Notes under the pieces: generated by a model | What the model was told of the DNA's origin: nothing | Seen by the model: only the letters and a program-made list of their open reading frames with translations | The model's database searches: none | From: Owenia fusiformis | Lineage: Eukaryota; Annelida; Polychaeta; Sabellida; Oweniidae | Length of the DNA stretch: 64,000 nt | NCBI GenBank assembly: GCA_903813345.2 | Contig: CAIIXF020000008.1 | Span: 15,112,822 to 15,176,821 of the forward strand | Reading direction: 5' to 3' | Program-made: the position numbers and the translations under genes | Shown here: piece by piece, positions 55,890-64,000 of the stretch | Layout: each line of letters starts with the position of its first letter | How positions within the stretch are numbered: the first letter of the stretch is position 1

Positions 55890-58800
55890 ATGGCGAGTGC
55901 AGAGTACAAACAAAAACAACATGAACATTTATATAAAGTATTGATGATCGGGGAATTTGGTGTTGGTAAGTGCATTTTAAAACATTTATTAATCTTCGAT
56001 TAGTACAAGAAAACATGGGCTTGAAAGCCCATGAAGAAACGAACCATATTCTTTCATGGGTCTGTCGTTTCAATTTGCAAATATTTGGATCACAACTAGA
56101 GATGTAAAACATAACGACACATGATAATAACAAGAGCGAGATCATTAATGAATTACACGCTAAAATCTGCATAATTATAATGTTCTTCAATAATAATCAG
56201 GCCCGTAGCCAGGATTTGCCAAGGGGGGGTTCAATTTTCAAAAATTTCCAGGGGGGGGTTCACATTTGACAATTTTGGCCCAAATTAGGCTGAAATCACT
56301 AGAGAAGTGCTCAAAATGGTCAAAAACTGCATGATTTTGAAAGAATTTTTGGCCAGGGGGGGGGGGGGGGGGTTCGCCCGAACCCTGCGAACCCCTCCTG
56401 GCTACGGGCCTGATAATGTTCTTTATAATACATTATACTAATATAACAATATTACAAGTTCATAAACATTGAGTTGGTGCATGTCAAGACATCGTGGAAG
56501 ATCACATACTTTTTATTGCATGCTTATCTAGAAAGTGTTAGTTTAATTGAAGTAAGGACTTTTGTTTGAAAGTCAGCTATCTTGTATTCTACGACATTGA
56601 AAAAAGCGTAACATTGAGCATTTCGTTTTGGGTTTCTGAGTTTGTTATAGTGTGAATCGTATTTTGTCTTTGGGTATTTTTAACGAATGATGAAAACCGG
56701 CAATGTTTTCAATGGGCTTTAACCTCTATCGACTATGGTCTTAAAAGTTTAGAACTATTAATTCCACGATTATAATGCATGGACACAATAACCCGTGAAT
56801 GTAAACTTACTTTGTTAATTTAAAGTAGGCCTTTCGCTTATATATTTCACAATCAAATTTACCTAAGAACGATCGTTTACCTTTAAGTAAATAAATCTCG
56901 TTCTATTAGTGCCACTGTGCAGCTAATGGATAGGCATGATAGCATTTGATACAAGACCGCGTGCCAATCGAAAATAGGCCTATTACCATTAATTTAATGA
57001 ACAAAGGCCCCACGAATGACCCAGACAAGAAATATAATATTTTGTGTAAATAAAATCAAAAGCTCAAGGATTTTGAGGAGGATTGTAAAACTTTTTTATT
57101 TATATAATTCCTTGATTATATTTCGAGGGTTGTGGAACTTACACAATCAAGAGACTTTTAGCAACCCTTATTTTCTGCAAATATCAGAGCTCGAACGTTC
57201 TCAACTAGTAAGTATCCAAATTGGAAAAATTGCCCCTTTTTCATTTTTAAAAGATATTTTCAAGCTTTCATTGGCTAATTGCAGAAAAGAAAGTTTATAT
57301 CCAAATCTTTATAATGAATGTGTAAATTACTATCATTGTGAACAAAATACATTTGCGCTTATTTAAGATGACTACAGCTATTGACCATTTAATCCAGAAA
57401 ATAACCATTCATGAAAATGATTTTTTGTGTCCGTTGTTGTAAATGTTGATTTCGAGTGTTCGACCCAGCAGGCCTTTCCCCGCCAGCAGTGGCATTACGA
57501 TGGGCATGAGATGTTGCTAAATTGGCACCATTAAACTATATATTGTAATAGATCTGTAGATAGTCGGTTGAAATAGTAGACATCAAAGCCAAAGGACATT
57601 CGTTCTTTTCAGTTGAGACTGATACACCTCATGTAACTGTATACCCGAGAATACCATCATTTTGAAGTATGATAATTTCAGATTTAAAATTCAAACAGTG
57701 TAAATAGTAAATAATGGACAACTAAGAGATGTCATTATGACGCAGATCAAAGATATTATAACTAATAACGTTAAAAAGCTCTTAATTAACTAATAAAAAA
57801 TTTCATTTTTAGTATATGAATCAATGGCGTAGCGTCATATACGCATAAAACGCCATGGCGTACTCTCAAAATTTAGAAAACAGTTGAATTTTTTATATTG
57901 ATTTGCCCAACACTTCAAAAATGGATAAAAATGGCTAATAATTTACATTCTATTCGTCCATAATAGTCGGAATTTCGTATTTCAAACGCCCCAGAACGCT
58001 TCAAATGCAATCTCATATTCAAATTTTGTTGGGGGGACCTCACCCGAACCCCCCTCACAGCACGTCTATTTCGCTTACTCGTGGCGTACCCTCACAAAAT
58101 ACCCACGCTACGCCACTGTGAATGAATACTGAGACAATAATTTAATTGCAGGAAAAACATCTCTAATCAAGCGCTACACAGAAGGGACATTTTCCCCTAA
58201 CTACAAGCTAACTATTGGTGTTGACTTTGCAGTAAAGAATATTCAATGGAACGAACACACAAAAATCAACATGCAATTGTGGTAGGTGCAGTTTTCTATG
58301 AATGCACGTTAGACCGTGCATATTATTGAAACATGTGTATGCACCATTGTACAATTCCATTTCTGTTCTGCATAAAAGAAACTTTTTACCTTATTTCAAT
58401 TAAATTTGGGTTTCACTGTAGTTCACAATGATGAAAATAAAACCGAAATTGTATTTAAACTATATAGTTCCATTTCTTAGTAGCCCCTCAATATTTTACG
58501 AGACTTTTAGCTCTATTACATTGTTCATCATGTTTATGTTTCAAATTACAGGGATATTGCAGGGCATGAACGATTTGGGCATATGACAAGAGTATACTAC
58601 AAATATGCGTAAGTAAAACTACCATGTTTGAATCAATCTACAGGATGTCCCAGAACTCTTGAGAATTTTTGAGGGAGATATGGAAGTTCTGGGACACCCT
58701 GTATATCCAAATGTCATCAATGATGAGTAAATACTTGTTTCACTTGAGCTACCGTGGCTGTGTCTCTTAACCGAAAAAGATGATAGTCTTGCATATAAAG

Positions 58801-60381
58801 CCCTGTTTTGTTTTCATCTACAACTTGTATACTTCTTGAATATTGTAGTATAGCAGCAGTGATTGTCTTTGACTTGGCAAGACAGGCGACATTTGATGCA
58901 GTAGTAAAGGTAGGATATAAAACAATTTAAAATACTTTAATTTAAAATGAATCCTTAATGATAAATAGCCTCAACTACATGTATGAGCTGTTAATGTTTT
59001 TTCATGACTTTATAGTTTGTGTGTGTTTTTACATTCCAGTGGTTAGATGATGTACACTCTAAAGTGGTGCTGATGAACGAGGAACCTGTGCCATGTTTAC
59101 TTTTAGCCAATAAGGTAGCATAAGAATAAAATATAAATATTGTTAGATGGGTGCAGTGAGACGTATTCTGACAGTCGTCACTATTTCCACTGGCAAATTA
59201 GTAAAAAAAAAGTAGATGTCATGTTTCACAAATAATTATCTCCAAAGAGTCACGATATCAAGTGTGGCAGTGAGGATTTCGGATGGGGAAATGTGTGCAT
59301 TCTTAAGATTATATGACAGTCTCCTAGCACTTGTTTAATCTGATCGTGCCTCTGAGTAGTAAATTACGCAAGGAACGAAATAAATTTTGAGAATGTTGCA
59401 ATGTGGCTATTCTTTATCCTCGATGTTATGCTGTTAAGAGAGATCATGCATGACAAAAATATTTTTTTTTTTTAATTACTCAGCATGATTTTCAAAAAAA
59501 TTTCTAAATTTTTCTGGCAGTAATCGGTTTCAGAAACTGCATTTGCGTTCCTTTCTGCCAGCGTCTTCATAGCTAATATTTATATCGTTACTTTGCTACA
59601 ATCTTTCTATCGTCCCCAATATCAACTCAAGTCAGTTTTCACTCTGAAGTTCACATACTGTACATGTAAAATAACATTATCATGATCCTTTATTTATTTA
59701 CCAGACGAACTTTGTGTATTTTCAGTTTGATTTGGAAGAAATCTCATTAAATCCGGATCATCTGGATAACTTTTGTAAGAAGCATAATATTATAGGATGG
59801 TTCCCAACCTCGGCTAAGATGGGGATTGGATTAGGTAAGCATAAAGATGCTCTATTAGATGCAAAAATGGCATCACGTCCTGCCATTCGTTACAGACGCA
59901 AACCGCCGAACACAACGCAAACCGCCGAACACAAAACGCCTAACACCGTCCATAACGACGCCGAACCCGTCCATAAAAAGTTGGAGACTATAACCCAATG
60001 TCACAACTTGAGTCATTTTTGAATCACTGAACATCAATCTCAGGATATACTGTATATAAAAGCCATAATTAAAATTACATGAACATATACAAGTCATTCA
60101 AAAATAAACTGAAGCCTGGCTTCTTGGTTTTACCAATTTCTTATCAATCATGACCGCTAATTTCTTCATAGGTCAATTTTTTTGCATATAATATTGTGAA
60201 TCTATTAAATGTTTCAGAGGAGGCTATGAACCACTTAATCAAACACATAGTGAAACTGGAAGAGAGAATGAATGATATGAAGATGAGGCCAATAGAGGGC
60301 GTTGATGCAATCACAATTATGGAGGACAATAATGGTGGTGATGATGATGATATACCAAAGAAAAGATGCTGTGATATATAA
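55890..60381 (+). CDS. Rab32/38/29-type small GTPase, 7 exons, 223 aa
   Basis: Rab GTPase of the Rab32/38/Rab29 group, which acts in lysosome-related organelle and trans-Golgi/endosome traffic. Exons 55890-55965, 58152-58281, 58552-58608, 58849-58909, 59040-59114, 59726-59834, 60218-60381, all in phase (672 nt). Visible: EHLYKVLMIGEFGVGKTSL (P-loop 21-28); switch I with Thr46 (TIGVDFAVK); WDIAGHERFGHMTRVYY; NKFD (132-135); TSAK (161-164); a C-terminal tail ending KKRCCDI, a CCXX double-prenylation motif. EEPVPCLLLANK is nearly identical to Rab29, while DIAG.ERFGHMTRVYY is Rab32/38-like, so I leave the symbol blank. Odd: residue 74, normally the catalytic Gln of switch II, is His (CAT). Confidence 0.92.
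56199..56411. mobile_element. MITE, AGGCCCGTAGCCAGG ends, poly-G interior
   Basis: AGGCCCGTAGCCAGGA on the left and TCCTGGCTACGGGCCT on the right, with long G tracts inside. It lies in intron 1 of the Rab gene. Confidence 0.8.
57822..58119. mobile_element. MITE, ATGGCGTAGCG ends
   Basis: AATGGCGTAGCGTCATATACGC on the left and the inverse-like GGCGTACCCTCACAAAATACCCACGCTACGCCACT on the right, in Rab intron 1 just before exon 2. Confidence 0.65.
58640..58703. mobile_element. Tiny palindromic MITE, CAGGATGTCCCAGAACT
   Basis: ACAGGATGTCCCAGAACT and the inverse AGTTCTGGGACACCCTGT enclose about 30 bp, right after Rab exon 3. Confidence 0.7.
59860..60010. mobile_element. MITE family A copy in last Rab intron
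   Basis: GGCATCACGTCCTGCCATTCGTTACAGACGC, several CCGCCGAACACAACGC repeats, CCATAAAAAGTTGGAGAC and CAATGTCACAAC. An open frame running on from exon 6 through it is intronic. Confidence 0.7.
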
Positions 60382-61477
60382 CACATGTTAAGGCATTGTC
60401 ACCTGACATAATAGCTTTCATTTGGTTTGTACACTGTGATTCAAGGCGTTTTAAAAATACTTGTTCACAAAGAAATTTTATAGCATTTTTTATCTTTTAA
60501 ACCGTTCACAAGGGAGAATGGGGACTGGACTAGCAATTAACAAAATGGATTTCATAAAGGAGTTGGTGCAACTTTTGAGACGGTCCCTTGTTGATAGATA
60601 GCACAGCTTTCTATTTAAATGCTTAATGCTTAATACATTGTGCACGGTGTTACAACATACATTGTAAGCATGATATTCCAAGACAGTATTCAATGGCATC
60701 TTTTACATTTAAAATGTACCCCAATTCAGAAATACAATATTTACTCAAAATAAAATACTAAGGTGAATTGTTTAAATATCAGTATTGTAGACTACCAGTA
60801 ACCCCTGAGATAGCAATATTACATGAGCATAATTTAAAGCACTGCATGAAATGAATGATGTCTGTACCCTGTGCACACACCATGTACATACCATGCAAAA
60901 CGTCGTGACAATCTGAGGTTCAGTATATATGTATTAAACATCAACATTATACTCAGTTTATATTAATTTTTATATTTTATAATGACACTTTTCATTATAA
61001 AACATTGTTCACATTAATTAATAAACTACAATCTACATCATAAAAACTGTATTTTGTTGAAAATGACTGAGGTTGAAAAAAGGCGTGGCACAATGTGATT
61101 TCAACTCATTCAAAAATCTTTCACCAACCTTTATTTAACTCAACCTATTCTAATCTAAAATAACTCAGTTGGGCAATGATTGAAGGATATGTGATTCAAA
61201 TTAATGGTCAATATATTATAAAAGACAGATTCTTTTTTACCCCTAGAATCTGGTCACAGAACTCGTCAAAGGAAAAAAGCCTGAGACCATGGGCATAATA
61301 GGAATAAGTAATAGTCTTCTTGTATACATCTATCCAAGCAGTGGACTTAATCTTTCCAAAATACCCTCCTTACTGTTTCTTCTGGTTTTGCAATTGAAAT
61401 AATCTCTATCCTGCAATTTCAAGATATGTTCCTTTTAGAGTTTCTACAAGTTGCAAGTCCTGAGGTAGTTACATTGC
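60382..61477. other. Convergent 3' UTRs of Rab gene and TIM9
   Basis: No gene seen. Several AATAAA-type signals occur (for example near 60749). Each half should carry the 3' UTR of its neighbour. Confidence 0.5.
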
Positions 61478-63615
61478 CTATCTACCAAACCAGCCTGACT
61501 GTGCTGGTTGTTGGGGCTGTGGAGCTTGAGGTATACCCTGTGCCTCATTCTGCATGAAGTGGTACTCCTGAAACCTCTGAGATATCCTAGCTGTTACTTT
61601 CATGTACTTCTCCATACAATTAGTACTGCAACTATTCTGAAATCACAAACAATTCCTCCCTACATTTAAGGAATAAAGACTGAGATTTTATGATTCATGG
61701 CGCAATATATTTTTATTCTGTTCATTGTTAAAAGACCAAAATTGCTTTATTGAGGTCTTTGTTACGATTCTAATATGATAAACAGATAAGAAAAACAACT
61801 ATCTGCATTTATGAATTTTAGCGGTCATACATACTCCAATATAGACCAGTAAATCAATTGTTCTAGCTATTGTGACGTCACATATCATATATGAGTTGCA
61901 TGTTCTCTTTCCTCTTAAAAGATAAATGCATCATTTCAGCAAGGTACAATGTACTTGTATCATTCTGATTCTACTAACCTCTGAATCGTGTATTTTCCTA
62001 GTTGTGAAGTCATGTACACAGTCTTTAAAACAATGTTCTGTCAATTTGTTGTAATTTGATAGAAATTCTTTAAACTGAAATGAAAGAGACAGTTCCATAT
62101 TCAACTTATAGTTTTATTTAATGTGCTATAAACTCCAAAATCATTATCACATAAAATTTTATCTTAAACTCTCATATCAGCTTGAGAATATGAAAAAGAG
62201 TTGCTTGGAGTTTAAAACCATAATGCCAAATGTATTTCACTGAATAGTATCATACTATGAGTGAGTGAAACAGTATCATACTAGAAATAAGAGAAGAAAT
62301 ACCCAAAAATTCATAATTCATCCATGAACTCTGGGTATTGCCCCCTCTTTCTAGAAATTGTGAAATGTAAATCTTCATTCAAGGCAGCCTGAGCATTAGG
62401 TCTAAATTACTTGAATATAGAATATCTAGCTTGTCAGTCTTATTGGTATTGATAATTCTATGTTATATTTTGCCCCATATTATGAAATGTTTGTCAAAAT
62501 GTAAAATCTTGGATTTGGATTTGCCACCATGCTTCCAGTATTTATCAAAATTAACAACAAGTAGTGCAGAGGGGCCATTCAACGATCATGGACCAGTGTC
62601 AAAATATATTTAAGTTTGAATATTTCATCAAGACTAACATCTATTTTTATTTTCTTCTACAAAGAAACCCCCTAGATAATCATTATTTCAGCTTATATTC
62701 CTCTTGAAACATGGTGGATCTTAAAAATATAGAAGTGGACGTCCCCTTTTTGAAGCTTTGAACTGAAATTACACTTTTTAATGCCGAAATTGATAGTTTA
62801 TCCATACACTTTAAGAAAATAGGTATGTCGAAGAAGATGTTAGGCCAACTGTTGCCTTGGTAGCTCAGAAAAAGTTAAAATTTTCCTATTTTCTCTCTAC
62901 AAGCCTTATTGCCCCTTTTAATTGTGAATCAGACTTTCACAAAAATTAGTAGATTAATATCAGCTTATATCCACTTAGATTATAGAACAGAGGTATAGAG
63001 AGGTATAGTAGTACATGATTGAATTACAGTAAAAACTGTATATAGTGAACACCTATGAAGCCACAAAAAGTGTTCAATGTAGGAAGGTGTTCATTAGAGA
63101 GAGGGGGCATCCTTGCTGCAAGGGTATTTTATAAACATAATAAGCATAAATAAAATCATTTGAAGAAGGGTGGAGAGGGTTTTTATACAAGAGTCTTAAA
63201 ATGTGTCTTGAAGTGGTTCACTAAACACAGGTGTTCACTAGAGAGATGTGTTCACTAAGACACGTTTTACTATTATTAATATAGAAATTAAATATGATTA
63301 TGGTATATTGAAAATTATATGCTCAATATACATTTAGCTGCATGCTATAGACTGCTGTAATTTATGGACTAAAACAGTATTTAAGTGTTAACCTTTAAAG
63401 TTAATCTGAGATAGGATAGCTGGAAGTGTCTGTTTTGAAATCAATCTAATTTTCAACTCATTGCCTCTAAGTGTAATGACTTTGGGAATTCAGTCAATAG
63501 ATATACCCAGGCTCTCCCCATTTACCCATCCCAGCAAAATATGTACATTTTACTGTACCTGTAATACTGCTTGCTCATCTGAGGGAGGAACTCCACCTGG
63601 TACCATTCCAGCCAT
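61478..63615 (-). CDS. TIMM9: TIM9 mitochondrial intermembrane-space chaperone, 103 aa
   Basis: Small Tim chaperone that with TIM10 guides carrier proteins across the intermembrane space to TIM22. Exons 63559-63615, 61979-62074 and 61478-61636 join in phase 0 ([19 protein letters not shown] | [20 protein letters not shown]... | [13 protein letters not shown]...). The twin CX3C motif is intact (Cys 34/38 and Cys 54/58); DFTTRKI and [16 protein letters not shown] are family hallmarks. The tail is rich in Gln/Pro/Ala and ends SGWFGR, slightly longer than human TIM9 (89 aa). Any 5' UTR exon lies upstream, toward the window end. Confidence 0.95.
63026..63275. mobile_element. MITE, ACAGTAAAAACTGT ends
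   Basis: ACAGTAAAAACTGTATATAGTGAACACC on the left and GTGTTCACTAAGACACGTTTTACTATTATT on the right. It resembles family B in its GTAAAACC/GAACACC layout. The middle (GCATCCTTGCTGCAAGGGTATTTTA) also occurs near 55035. It lies in TIM9 intron 1. Confidence 0.55.
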
Positions 63616-64000
63616 TATAGTATATTCTGCAAAATCAACAAAACTGTAGCCTATAAAAATCCTGCAATATGATTGATAATATATGTAGCTGCATTTGAGA
63701 TACATGTATTTCTTCAACAATTGTAACTGTTTAATTAGTCATAGAAAGTTTTGGTCCAGTACTTCAACTAGTCAAAATAGCTTTACAATGAAACATTGGA
63801 CCATGTTGACCCGACTTCTTGATTTATAGATTCGAAGCTTGATTCAAACAAATCTTGTAAGTTGACAACAAAAGTCATTCCAAGCCTTCTAATTTGTGCC
63901 AAGTTGTGTCTTGCATTTGAACAGCTGAACGAAATAGTGATAGACACACACAATTGATATGTTATTTGAAATAATGGACTGTGTGATAAGCTAAGTCTTG
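63616..64000. other. Upstream flank of TIM9; no gene seen
   Basis: AT-rich; it should include the TIM9 promoter or a 5' UTR exon. No TATA box or coding exon recognised. Confidence 0.4.

Noticed and set aside
57016-57366. 116-codon + ORF in Rab intron 1
   Set aside because: AT-rich composition, no recognisable domain and no splice logic with the Rab exons; may be a transposon scrap.
59835-60022. Read-through extension of Rab exon 6
   Set aside because: It crosses a strong GTAAGC donor into a MITE; splicing to 60218 restores the conserved Rab C-terminus.

Overview
This is a window of animal nuclear DNA. Genes are split into many exons with GT-AG introns, intergenic and intronic DNA is AT-rich, and there are many MITE-like, fold-back and cut-and-paste DNA elements. 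All recognisable host proteins are metazoan (seipin, MRPL14, a nuclear receptor, BRF1, a BTB-BACK-PHR protein, a Rab32/29-type GTPase and TIM9). The intron density, compact intergenic spacing and type of repeats suggest a marine invertebrate (lophotrochozoan or invertebrate deuterostome). I cannot place it more exactly from sequence alone.

Layout. 1179-16682 (-): seipin in 8 coding exons. Its 10.5-kb first intron is a transposon trap: a fold-back element with a C2H2 remnant (6637-8335), a small inverted-repeat element holding a tRNA-like B box (9975-10400), and a decayed PIF/Harbinger element (10553-16138, CAG target duplication) that was itself hit by an apparently intact piggyBac element (10758-13837, TTAA). 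17574-20031 (+): MRPL14, divergent from seipin across about 0.9 kb; its intron holds a minisatellite-filled transposon inserted into an older MITE. About 22.9-30.3 kb (+): a nuclear-receptor-like gene whose exons splice in phase into one 662-residue protein with two successive DNA-binding domains, no recognisable ligand-binding domain and a long tail of 14-residue repeats. 33386-52413 (-): BRF1 (TFIIIB), 12 coding exons, with a BTBD6/BTBD3-like gene nested on the opposite strand in its 11.5-kb fourth intron. 55890-60381 (+): a Rab32/38/29-type GTPase, 7 exons. 61478-63615 (-): TIM9, 3 exons, convergent with the Rab gene.

All host gene models were built by joining exons by hand at GT-AG sites. 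In every complete model the total coding length is a multiple of three, and the product is close in length to the family norm as I recall it (seipin 400, MRPL14 173, BRF1 669, Rab 223, TIM9 103 residues). The genes do not form one pathway: they cover lipid-droplet biogenesis, mitochondrial translation and import, Pol III transcription, ubiquitin-ligase adaptors, vesicle traffic and transcription control.

The strongest candidate for something undescribed is the double-DBD nuclear receptor with its CTD-like repeat tail. A dispersed repeat family carrying ordered AGGTCA half-sites occurs in its own intron and elsewhere in the window. Other points of note are the BTBD6-in-BRF1 nesting (which I recall is also found in human), a MITE that seems to have captured a BTBD6 exon, and a Rab with His in place of the switch II catalytic Gln.
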